Shown here: in pieces, positions 38,468 through 48,854 of the stretch
Numbering within the stretch: the stretch's first letter is position 1
Layout of the letters: each line of letters opens with the position of its first letter
From: an uncultured Ruminiclostridium sp.
GTDB taxonomy: Bacteria > Bacillota > Clostridia > Oscillospirales > Ruminococcaceae
NCBI GenBank assembly: GCA_905235805.1
Contig: CAJOMV010000016.1
Span: forward strand, 1-64,000
Length of the DNA: 64,000 nt
Reading direction: 5' to 3'
The notes under the pieces: generated by a model
Seen by the model: the letters and a program-made list of their open reading frames with translations, nothing else
Databases searched by the model: none
What the model was told of the DNA's origin: nothing
Position numbers and translations under genes: made by a program

Positions 38468-39331
38468 TTAACCCTTTACGGCACCGCCGGTAACGCCCTC
38501 GACGTAGTACTTCTGGAGGGACATGAACAGTGCGGTTATGGGTATGGAAACGAGCAGACCGCCCGCGCAGAATATCGTGAAGTAGTTGCTTATGTGCTCC
38601 TTATCGAGCCATTTGTACAAGCCGACGGCGACGTTGTACGCCTCCTCGTGTCCGAAGGTTATCAGCGACGCGTACATGAAGTCTCCCCACGGAGCTATGA
38701 ACGCCATCATTATCGTGTAGATGATTATCGGCTTTGCCATAGGCATGATTATGCGGAAGAACACTCTCGCTCTCGAAGCGCCGTCGATACGCGCAGCCTC
38801 GTCCAGCGACTTCGGTATGGTGTCGAAGAAGCCCTTCGCGATGTAGTAGCCCATTCCGGAGCTTGCGGCATAGATGAGGATAAGTCCCGGCACCGCGTTC
38901 TCGCTGGTGAGACCGAACAGCTTCAGAATGAAGTAGGTCGCGATCATCGAGAGAAATCCGGGGAACATTCCGAGCACGAGCATGAGGTTCATTATCAGCT
39001 TGCGCCCTTTAAATCTCATTCTCGACAGCGCGTAGGCAACGCACAGCACGATGACTGTCTGGAGTACCGCGTTGAACAGCGCGATTATAAGGGTATTGAG
39101 GTACCAATGCCCGAAATTTGTCTTCTCAAAGAGGAATATGAAGTTGTCGAAGGTCCACTGCTTGGGTATCACATACGTTACCATAGATGTGGACTCACCG
39201 CGGAATGCCTGGAATATCAGGTAAATGAACGGTATCAGCCATATAACGCACAGCAGCGTAAGGAATATGTATATGATGATACGGACAGTGCGCTCCTTGC
39301 CGGATTTGCTGGTGTATTTCTTCTTGCTCAC
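38468..39331 (-). CDS. Carbohydrate ABC transporter permease (MalG type)
   Basis: EAARIDGASRARVFFRIIMPMAKP EAA loop. Confidence 0.92.
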   Translation of the reverse strand: MSKKKYTSKSGKERTVRIIIYIFLTLLCVIWLIPFIYLIFQAFRGESTSMVTYVIPKQWTFDNFIFLFEKTNFGHWYLNTLIIALFNAVLQTVIVLCVAYALSRMRFKGRKLIMNLMLVLGMFPGFLSMIATYFILKLFGLTSENAVPGLILIYAASSGMGYYIAKGFFDTIPKSLDEAARIDGASRARVFFRIIMPMAKPIIIYTIMMAFIAPWGDFMYASLITFGHEEAYNVAVGLYKWLDKEHISNYFTIFCAGGLLVSIPITALFMSLQKYYVEGVTGGAVKG

Positions 39332-40845
39332 TGGAAATCCTCCTCATTCTTCATGGCGGGAGATACGTTATAGACGATGAGCGAGATGACCGCCACGACA
39401 ACGAATACGAGTATACCGATAACGGCGGCGATCTTGTAGTCGTTGTTGGTTATCGTCAGCGTATAGAGCCATGTGATAAGCAGATCCGTACCGCCTGCGC
39501 CGCCCTGATAGTCCATGGTCTTGGGCGCGCCCGCGGTCAGCAGGTAGATGACGTTGAAGTTGTTGATATTTGCCGTGAAGCTTGTCAGCAGGTAGGGTCC
39601 CGTAACGAACAGCATATACGGCAGGGTTATCTTGGTGAACTGCTTCATTCCCGAAGCGCCGTCTATCTTGGCGCTCTCGTAGAGGTCGGCGGGGATATTC
39701 ATGAGTACGCCGGTAGCGATCAGCATAAGGTAGGGGATACCGACCCACAGGTTGACGACGAGCACCATTATCCTCGCCATATCCTGCGTTGTCCAGAAGC
39801 CTATGGCTTCACTTATCCAGTGCAGCTGATCCTTCAGCAGTCCGTTGACGATACCCTCGGTAGCGAACATCTTCGATACCAGCAGCAGCGAAACGAACTG
39901 CGGCACGGCGATAGTCATGACGAGTATAGTGCGGAATACTTTCTTGAACTTGATACCCTTGCGGTTTATGCAGATAGCGACGAACATACCGAGGAAGTAG
40001 TTGGAGAATGTCGCCACAAGTGCCCATATCAGCGTCCAGATCAGTATCTCGCGGAAGGTATATGCGAACTTGTCGTTGCCGGAAGCGTCGGTCGCGAGAA
40101 TGGTCTGGAAGTTTTCGAGACCTACCCAGCCGAACAGCTTGTCGGGCGGCAAATGCGAGTAGTCGTAGTTCGTGAACGCAATAAGTATCATGAAGAAGAT
40201 AGGAAGGACGGTGAATATCGTGATACCCAGCAGCGGCACGGCAAGCAGGGTCTTGTAGTACTGCTCATCAGCCAGCGACTTGATGTCGTTCTTGAAGGAC
40301 TTCGGACGAACGCCCTTCTCGATGAGCTTCTGCGCGGTGTAGTTCTGCCGAATGTTGATGACCCATGTGATGATGAAGCCTACGATTATGAATATGGTCA
40401 GAACGCCGTACAGCAGTATCTTCAAGCTGTTGTCCTTGTATGTGACGACCTCGAGCCCGTAGTCGTTGAGCGTCTTAACGGTAGCCTCCGTGCCGAGATC
40501 CTTCAGTCCATAGAGGTACCCTCCTCCCATAGAAGCCATGAACCATATAAACAGCGCTTCCATAGCAAGGAAGAGTATGCCCCTGCCTATCTGGCGGCGG
40601 AAGAACTGCCCGAAGCCCATAATGATGAACGACAGCTTCGTCTTCCAGTCCCCGTCCGCGAAAATGTGACCTATCCCCGCGAAGAACCTCCCCACGGCAC
40701 ATATACCCTTCCATATCCCCAGCGGGATCTTTTTCAGAAAGTTCAGTATATTGCCGGGCAGCCTCACAAAGAATTGCCCCACATTATACAGCTTCCGCTT
40801 CATCGGCGGCAGCCCGAGATATTCGAGTTCCGTCAGCTTGCTCAT
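39328..40845 (-). CDS. Carbohydrate ABC transporter permease (MalF type)
   Basis: ESAKIDGASGMKQFTKITLPYML EAA loop, multi-TM. Confidence 0.92.
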   Translation of the reverse strand: MSKLTELEYLGLPPMKRKLYNVGQFFVRLPGNILNFLKKIPLGIWKGICAVGRFFAGIGHIFADGDWKTKLSFIIMGFGQFFRRQIGRGILFLAMEALFIWFMASMGGGYLYGLKDLGTEATVKTLNDYGLEVVTYKDNSLKILLYGVLTIFIIVGFIITWVINIRQNYTAQKLIEKGVRPKSFKNDIKSLADEQYYKTLLAVPLLGITIFTVLPIFFMILIAFTNYDYSHLPPDKLFGWVGLENFQTILATDASGNDKFAYTFREILIWTLIWALVATFSNYFLGMFVAICINRKGIKFKKVFRTILVMTIAVPQFVSLLLVSKMFATEGIVNGLLKDQLHWISEAIGFWTTQDMARIMVLVVNLWVGIPYLMLIATGVLMNIPADLYESAKIDGASGMKQFTKITLPYMLFVTGPYLLTSFTANINNFNVIYLLTAGAPKTMDYQGGAGGTDLLITWLYTLTITNNDYKIAAVIGILVFVVVAVISLIVYNVSPAMKNEEDFQ

Positions 40846-40898
40846 ACATCACTCTTCCTTCCATTTTCCGGCGCTTGCGCGCTTTTAGTCGCTTACGC

Positions 40899-40976
40899 TT
40901 GAGTCTTGGGGGAAAACTTTTTGAAAAAAGTTTTCCCCCAAACCCCTTTTCAAAAACTTTTTATTAGCTTCGCGCT
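40899..40976 (-). repeat. Intergenic hairpin repeat module A inside the transporter operon, 17-bp perfect stem
   Basis: TTGGGGGAAAACTTTTT (40906-40922)/AAAAAGTTTTCCCCCAA (40925-40941); shares flanks with 24622-24700 (orientation assigned arbitrarily). Confidence 0.85.
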
Positions 40977-41010
40977 TTTCGGGAGAGCTTTCCGCCGCTC
41001 CTGAAATGAT

Positions 41011-41071
41011 CTGCCGTTGCCGCAGTGTATTACTCTGAACGTTCCGGAGCAATACATTCCGAAAACGGCAG
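41011..41071 (-). promoter_or_regulatory. Nested hairpin between SBP gene and malF-type permease gene
   Basis: Outer arms CTGCCGTT/AACGGCAG (41011-41018/41064-41071), inner TGTATTACTC/GAGCAATACA (41026-41035/41047-41056). Confidence 0.6.
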
Positions 41072-41116
41072 GTCGGGGCAGTTTCCCGCCCCGCTTACCT
41101 TGCCGTGAAAAAGTGC

Positions 41117-42487
41117 TTACTTTGCAGCCTTGATGGAGTCTTCGAGATCCTTGAGAGCCGCTGTCAGTGTAGCGTCGTCAGCGTCAGCATACTTGCCGCT
41201 GTTGATGTCTGTACCGAACGCTGTGGTGAGATCCCAGTAAGCACCGGGGTACTGACCCTGACCGGGGCAGAATGCGAGCTGCTCTGCGAGAGCTGCGAGA
41301 GCCTCGTTAGCCTGCACTGCGTCGGACTTCTGAGCGTTCAGGTTGGACGGACCCCAGCCCTTTTCGGTGAATCTTGTCATCTGCATTTCCTCGGAGGTGA
41401 TGTAGTCAGCTACGAGGTGGCAGAATGTGAGCTTGTCGGAATCTGTCTGGGGCTTAACGCCTACGAGCTTGAAGCCGCCGAAGCCGCTCATCTGATAGGT
41501 CTGACCGTCAACTGTGAAGGTAGGCATCTTGGCTGCGCCGAAGTTGTCGCCGAGGTAGCCCTTGACTGTAGCATAGTCCCATGTACCGGATACGAGTGCG
41601 CCTGCTGTGCCGCCCTCGGGGTTGAAGAGCGCTGCCGCACCGTCGGGAGTCTGCTCATAGCCCTTGCCCTTGTACTTAGCCATTTCAACCATAGCCTTCA
41701 TGGCAGCAAGACCCTTGTCGCTGCTGTAATCGCATGTGCAGCCTGTTACGAGACCCTCTGTGTCGTAGTCATAGTAGCACTGTGCGCCTGTACCGAAGAA
41801 GAACGCAACGTCATACCAGCCGGACTGGATATCCATGTAGAAGTTCTTGCCCGCTGCCGCGCACTGGTCGATAACGCCCTGGAGTGTGGAGGGGTCGGTA
41901 ACTACGGACTTGTCATAGTAGAGGAAGTAGCCGTTATCGGAAGTCTCCGGGTAAGCGTAAACGTCGCCGTTCAGTGTGACCGCGCCCACGGAGCCCGCGT
42001 CGTTGTTCTCGGTAACGTGTGTGAGGAATACTCCGCCGGGCTTGGAAAGAGCTCCGGCAGCAACAAGTCTTGCGAGCTGGTCCTGTGCAAAGCCGAATAC
42101 ATCAGCGCCTGCCTCAACGTCTGTGAGCATCTGTGTTGTAGCGTCGCCCTCGCCCATAGCCGATACGGTGATGCTGTACTTGCCGTTCCAGTCAGCCTGA
42201 CCTGCCAGCCAGCTGTCGAGATTGGACTGTGTCAGCTCAACGACCTCCTCCGGTGCCCAGACTGTGATAGTCTGCTTGTCGCCGGAAGCTGTGTTGTCGG
42301 CAGCAGCCGCGGGAGCAGCGGTAGTTGTCTCTGCCGCAGCGTCAGCAGCCTTGTTTTCCGCCGCGGCTGTAGCAGCTGTTGTCGTGGTGTCGGCGGAAGA
42401 GCTGCCGCTGTTGCTGCTGCAGGCGCCCGCTGTCGCGATGAGTGATAATGCGAGCATTATCGGAAGTGCTTTTTTCATTGTTTTCAT
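41117..42487 (-). CDS. Extracellular carbohydrate-binding lipoprotein (SBP)
   Basis: Lipobox LIATAGAC, Ala/Thr-rich linker, ITVWAPEEVVELTQSNLDSWLAGQADWNGKYSI. Confidence 0.9.
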   Translation of the reverse strand: MKTMKKALPIMLALSLIATAGACSSNSGSSSADTTTTAATAAAENKAADAAAETTTAAPAAAADNTASGDKQTITVWAPEEVVELTQSNLDSWLAGQADWNGKYSITVSAMGEGDATTQMLTDVEAGADVFGFAQDQLARLVAAGALSKPGGVFLTHVTENNDAGSVGAVTLNGDVYAYPETSDNGYFLYYDKSVVTDPSTLQGVIDQCAAAGKNFYMDIQSGWYDVAFFFGTGAQCYYDYDTEGLVTGCTCDYSSDKGLAAMKAMVEMAKYKGKGYEQTPDGAAALFNPEGGTAGALVSGTWDYATVKGYLGDNFGAAKMPTFTVDGQTYQMSGFGGFKLVGVKPQTDSDKLTFCHLVADYITSEEMQMTRFTEKGWGPSNLNAQKSDAVQANEALAALAEQLAFCPGQGQYPGAYWDLTTAFGTDINSGKYADADDATLTAALKDLEDSIKAAK

Positions 42488-42563
42488 CAAATTTGTCCTC
42501 CTGATTTGATTTTTTACTTTCTGATCTTATATATCGAACGGTATCTCCAAACCGTTTGATAAC

Positions 42564-44633
<2,070 letters not shown>

Positions 44634-44674
44634 TTATCTCCCGTAGGTCGTTACATACGCTTTTTCGCAAACGC

Positions 44675-44686
44675 GCAATCGGTTGC
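44675..44686. promoter_or_regulatory. Candidate LacI-family operator GCAATCGGTTGC
   Basis: Half-sites GCAA/TTGC around a central CG, next to the GH53 promoter. Confidence 0.6.
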
Positions 44687-44696
44687 TCACAAACTT

Positions 44697-44725
44697 ATGA
44701 TATCACAAACCTATTATTGTGTCAA
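44697..44725 (-). promoter_or_regulatory. Sigma-A promoter TTGACA-N17-TATCAT for the GH53 operon
   Basis: TGTCAA 44720-44725 and ATGATA 44697-44702 on + strand. Confidence 0.7.
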
Positions 44726-44907
44726 TCGACATTTTTTATAAATATCGTCAAAACTTTTTGGCTTATATCACCATATTATTATTGATTTACCGCACACCGG
44801 CATATAAAATGCGCAACACCGTTGCCCACTTTCTTATATTATATCACATTTTTTGCGCGATTTCAATTACAAACCGGTTACAATTTTATTACAAAACGGT
44901 AACAAAA

Positions 44908-44954
44908 AAGCCCGGTCAGCAAAACGACATACTGTCGTTTTGCTGACCGGGCTT
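44908..44954. terminator. 22-bp perfect stem terminator AAGCCCGGTCAGCAAAACGACA-TAC-TGTCGTTTTGCTGACCGGGCTT
   Basis: Perfect inverted repeat following the 3' end of the paralogue operon, A-run (U-run on - strand). Confidence 0.85.
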
Positions 44955-44961
44955 CTCATAT

Positions 44962-45969
44962 TCATATTTCAAGCTCTGAAAACTCCTCCGCTTTCTTGTC
45001 GGTCACCTTCGCAGCGATCACCGCCGTCATTGCGTCATAGCCCGCCTTGCCGCTGTCTGCGGGCTCAGCCGTGCCGGAAGCGCCTCCCTCGCGCTCCTCC
45101 TCCGCTTTCAGGTGCTCGGCGTACAGCTTCACAAGCGCCTCTATCATCGACTTGTAATCCTTGCCTCCGTCCTCTGCCCGGAGGCGCTCCCAGTTCATTG
45201 CGTACCACTCCATGCTGCCGCGGCGGTTGTTGTATTTTGCTTCGTACCGCTCGGTGCTGTACTTTGTGGAGCGCTCCGCAACTCCCTTCAGCAGCCGCTC
45301 GACGTTTATGCCGTTGTCGCCGTCCTCACGGAAATAGCTGTACCGGAGCACCGTGGCGATATCGTCCGCCATAGCCAGCGCGGTGTGGTAATCCATCATT
45401 TTCTGTTCCTCATACGGACACTGGACCCTTCCCTTGACCTGTGAGTAAGCCACTTCGCCGGTATCGGGGTCTATGGTGAACATATCGTAGTCCAGCGCGC
45501 AGGGTGCGCACCACTCGCCGCCCTCCCACCGGGAATAGCGGTCTATCTGCTGTTCAAGTGCCTGTCGGAGAGGGATCCCTTCTTCGAGAGACGTCCGTAT
45601 ATATCCGACAAACTCATCGAGCCCGCCCTCGGCTATCGGGACTTCCAGATACTTCCCCGATTTCTCCATTTCTACATGGGACATTATGATATCATGGAAC
45701 TTACTGCTGTATTCCTCGTCCGGGAGCTGCCCCAGCATAGTTATCGGCTGCTGCAGCTTATGCGCCGCCGACACGACATACATGGCTTCGAGCTCCGGGT
45801 CTATCGACAGGTCGTATTCCGCAGCCGCCATGAGTGAGTTCGCGCCCCTCACCTCGCTGTACGAGAACGCCGCCTGCAAAGCCATACCGAAATTCCCGCC
45901 GCTGCTGTCTGTGCGCGCAGCCGGGGTGTAGCCTGTGTTCAATGATGTGTTGAGTGTTACCGCGTCCAT
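44962..45969 (-). CDS. Uncharacterised protein, paralogue 3 of sigma-28 operon
   Basis: FGMALQAAFSYSEVRGANS, SAAHKLQ, LRYSYFREDGDN, YSTERYE; SD GGGAGGAAAC. Confidence 0.8.
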   Translation of the reverse strand: MDAVTLNTSLNTGYTPAARTDSSGGNFGMALQAAFSYSEVRGANSLMAAAEYDLSIDPELEAMYVVSAAHKLQQPITMLGQLPDEEYSSKFHDIIMSHVEMEKSGKYLEVPIAEGGLDEFVGYIRTSLEEGIPLRQALEQQIDRYSRWEGGEWCAPCALDYDMFTIDPDTGEVAYSQVKGRVQCPYEEQKMMDYHTALAMADDIATVLRYSYFREDGDNGINVERLLKGVAERSTKYSTERYEAKYNNRRGSMEWYAMNWERLRAEDGGKDYKSMIEALVKLYAEHLKAEEEREGGASGTAEPADSGKAGYDAMTAVIAAKVTDKKAEEFSELEI

Positions 45970-45980
45970 GTTTCCTCCCG

Positions 45981-46955
45981 TCATACCGCCATTTCCGTTA
46001 TCCCGTCCGTGATGTTCATCGACAGTCTCGCGGCAATGCCGTCCGCTGTCAGAGGGGACTCTTCGATATTGTCCGGCGTTTCGTCCTCCCGCAGGTCAAG
46101 CCCCTCATCAACAAGCCCGCAGTGCTTATCTATCATATCGAGCAGGGTGTCCAGCGCGTCCTCGGCTTTTCTCTCCAGCATTTCAAAATAACTCTTCCAG
46201 GCGTCATTCTCATGTGCCTCGATCTCCGCGTCGTTCAGCGGAATAAACCGGTCGGTATTGTAGTTCATCTGCTTTATCTCGCCGAGTACGGCGTTGACTG
46301 CTGCCGGGTCATCGCTGTCCTGACGGAAGTATGTGTATCGCATGAAGGTAGCAAGGTCATCGGCTAACGCCAGTGTCGCGGTGATATCGAGGTCATGCTC
46401 CGCGGGTGTTGCGCCGCAGTATACCTGTCCCCGGCGCTGCCTTGTGGTAACGTGCTCGATATCGCCGGTCTCGGTATTGACCCACATCGAGTCACAGATG
46501 TTGATATCCACGAATTTCCCCACATGACCGGACGTGTATCTGCGGGACTGCTCCAGAAGCGCGTCCTTCAGCGACACACCGTTGCGCTGCGCCTCCGAGA
46601 GTCTGTCAAGCAGCTCCGGCAGCTCGTTCATGCCGACCGGGACATTCACATATTTGTCATCCGTGTAGAATTCCCGCTTATCGCCCGAAAGGTCGAGCTT
46701 CTCCTCCGCCTCCCAGTACGCGTCCACGCCCATAGCCTGACGGGTAGAGCGCGGGAGATGATATTGATGCGCGGAGACGTGGACATACATGCTCCTCAGG
46801 TCGGTGTCGCCGAGAGAGCCTACCGCCTTTTCTATGCCCTTCGGCGCGTACAGGCTCTGCAGGGCAATGCCGAAATCGGCTGTTTCTTTTGCCGGTGTTG
46901 TTCTGCGGTTTGCTGTAATATTCTGCGTTGTGCTGTTGATCGTTATTGTGTTCAT
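45981..46955 (-). CDS. Uncharacterised protein, paralogue 2 of sigma-28 operon
   Basis: FGIALQSLYAPKG, VSAHQYHL, MRYTYFRQDSDDPA, YNTDRF. Confidence 0.8.
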   Translation of the reverse strand: MNTITINSTTQNITANRRTTPAKETADFGIALQSLYAPKGIEKAVGSLGDTDLRSMYVHVSAHQYHLPRSTRQAMGVDAYWEAEEKLDLSGDKREFYTDDKYVNVPVGMNELPELLDRLSEAQRNGVSLKDALLEQSRRYTSGHVGKFVDINICDSMWVNTETGDIEHVTTRQRRGQVYCGATPAEHDLDITATLALADDLATFMRYTYFRQDSDDPAAVNAVLGEIKQMNYNTDRFIPLNDAEIEAHENDAWKSYFEMLERKAEDALDTLLDMIDKHCGLVDEGLDLREDETPDNIEESPLTADGIAARLSMNITDGITEMAV

Positions 46956-46966
46956 ATTTCCTCCCG

Positions 46967-47929
46967 TTATATTGCAATTTCAGCCAGCTCCGTCTCATTT
47001 GTTTTACTTACAGCTATCTTTGCTGCCATAGCCGCGACGGTGAGCGACGAGCTGCCAAAATCATCGTTCTCCGTTTCACGCTGCTGTTCAGCCTTGAAAT
47101 GGCGGTCAAGAAGTTCGAGAAGTGAATCAACCATATCATTACGAGGTTCATCATCAGAACCAAGCTTTTCCTGCATCATAACATACCATTCGTCCGAATG
47201 TATTACCGAGTCGTCCCACATCGGATCAAAGCGTTCAGTATTATAACAGTTTGAACGTTCACATATCCCGTTGATAAGTGCCTGAACCTTTGCGGGATCA
47301 TCTGATTTCTCTTTAAAATAAGTATATCTCATTACCGTGGTAAGGTCATCTGCTATCGCCAAAGACGTAAGTATATCCATATTACTGTCGGCTACAGAAC
47401 CATAAGCATTACGGTTTTTTGTATGTGCGACCTCGACCATACCGGTATCAGGGTCAATAGTGAAGAACTCACCGTGATTTAGGTGTGTAACATCGCCATA
47501 ACTGTCGAAATGTTTTTGCAGTACATCTCTGAGCGAATCGCCGTTTGCAAGTCCGTTTTGCAGCTCTTCGACAAATTCACTGAATTTCCCCGGGTCGATA
47601 CGCACGTTGATACAGTCACCCTTCTGAGAAAGTTCAAGATATTTTTCTCTTTTTTCATCAAATGCTTTATCGTATTCGTTCATCGATGCAATGCCAGATT
47701 GACCTGTCACAAGTTGCAGCTTATGCGCGTTTGACACAACATACATATCCTCAAGCTCGTCGTCGAGCATTTCCAAAGCATTTGACGATATGGCATTAAC
47801 GCCCCGCACCTCGCTGTACGAGAACGCACTCTGCAAAGCTATGCCGAAATCGGCTGAGCTGCCCGGCTGTTCGGTTCTGCGGCTTAACGCGATACTCTGT
47901 GCGGTACCGTTTATCATAACAGTATTCAT
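46967..47929 (-). CDS. Uncharacterised protein, paralogue 1 of sigma-28 operon
   Basis: FGIALQSAFSYSEVRGVNAI, VSNAHKLQ, MRYTYFKEKSDDPA, YNTERF; start 47929 with SD GGAGGG. Confidence 0.8.
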   Translation of the reverse strand: MNTVMINGTAQSIALSRRTEQPGSSADFGIALQSAFSYSEVRGVNAISSNALEMLDDELEDMYVVSNAHKLQLVTGQSGIASMNEYDKAFDEKREKYLELSQKGDCINVRIDPGKFSEFVEELQNGLANGDSLRDVLQKHFDSYGDVTHLNHGEFFTIDPDTGMVEVAHTKNRNAYGSVADSNMDILTSLAIADDLTTVMRYTYFKEKSDDPAKVQALINGICERSNCYNTERFDPMWDDSVIHSDEWYVMMQEKLGSDDEPRNDMVDSLLELLDRHFKAEQQRETENDDFGSSSLTVAAMAAKIAVSKTNETELAEIAI

Positions 47930-47970
47930 ATTTACCCTCCCTTTTTCTGTATAAATACCTATTATATAAT

Positions 47971-47997
47971 ATATCGGCAGAAATCGTGAAAACTTTA
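47971..47997 (-). promoter_or_regulatory. Sigma-28 type promoter TAAAGTTT-N11-GCCGATAT
   Basis: AAACTTTA 47990-47997 and ATATCGGC 47971-47978 on + strand, 11-nt spacer. Confidence 0.8.
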
Positions 47998-48024
47998 GCG
48001 TTTTCGCAAAATTTACAGTCAACT

Positions 48025-48053
48025 ATTGACAAAAACAAAGTATTGTAGTATAA
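48025..48053 (+). promoter_or_regulatory. Sigma-A promoter TTGACA-N17-TATAAT for suf operon
   Basis: ttgacaaaaacaaagtattgtagtataat. Confidence 0.8.
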
Positions 48054-48102
48054 TATACCATACTATTTTAATAGATATTATGGATATAATAGGAGAACTG
48101 CT

Positions 48103-48840
48103 ATGTCAGAACTGCTGAAAATAACCGATCTGCACACTGCCGCGGACGGAAAAGAGATACTGCACGGCGTTTCCCTCGCGGTAAACGAGGGCGAGACGCA
48201 CATCATAATGGGACCGAACGGCGCGGGAAAATCCACCCTCGGCTCGGCTATCATGGGGAGCCCTGAGTACACCGTGACCGGGGGTCGTATAGAATTCCTC
48301 GGCGGGGATATCACCGAGGAGGCCCCCGACAAGCGCGCAAAGCTCGGCATTTTCCTCTCATTCCAGAACCCCGTGGAGATACCGGGTATCACCCTGTCAT
48401 CGTTCCTGCGGAGCGCCTATGAGCAGGTGACCGGGGAGCGGATAAAGCTGTTCGAGTTCAAGAAGAAGCTGAAAGCCGCCATGGAGGTGCTGCAAATGGA
48501 CGCGGCATACGCGGACAGAGAGCTGAATGTGGGATTTTCCGGCGGCGAGAAGAAGAAAGCCGAGATACTCCAGCTGCTGGTGCTCAAGCCCAAGCTCGCA
48601 ATACTCGACGAGACGGACTCCGGGCTCGACGTGGACGCGGTGAAGACAGTCTCCGCGGGCATAAAGGCGTACAAGGAGCAGACCGGCGGCTCACTGCTGA
48701 TAATCACGCACAACACAAAGATACTCGAAGCCCTCACGGTGGACCGCACTCACATAATCGCGGACGGAAGGCTTGTCGCGGAGGGCGGTGCGGAGCTCGT
48801 TGACGAGGTCATCGCCAACGGATTTGAGAAATATATCTGA
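48103..48840 (+). CDS. sufC: Fe-S cluster assembly ATPase SufC
   Basis: GPNGAGKSTLGSAIMG, FSGGEKKKAEILQ, LDETDSGLDVDA. Confidence 0.95.
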   Translation: MSELLKITDLHTAADGKEILHGVSLAVNEGETHIIMGPNGAGKSTLGSAIMGSPEYTVTGGRIEFLGGDITEEAPDKRAKLGIFLSFQNPVEIPGITLSSFLRSAYEQVTGERIKLFEFKKKLKAAMEVLQMDAAYADRELNVGFSGGEKKKAEILQLLVLKPKLAILDETDSGLDVDAVKTVSAGIKAYKEQTGGSLLIITHNTKILEALTVDRTHIIADGRLVAEGGAELVDEVIANGFEKYI

Positions 48841-48854
48841 ACAAAGGAACGGAA

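Noticed and set aside
41105-42445. 446-aa Cys/Val-rich plus-strand ORF that looks like a repeat surface protein
   Set aside because: Exact antisense of the Ala/Thr-rich SBP lipoprotein; Cys richness is a codon artefact.
42534-42562. LacI operator at ATCGAACGGTATCTCCAAACCGTTTGAT
   Set aside because: Lacks the central CG palindrome; better read as a small intergenic hairpin between SBP and GH53 genes.
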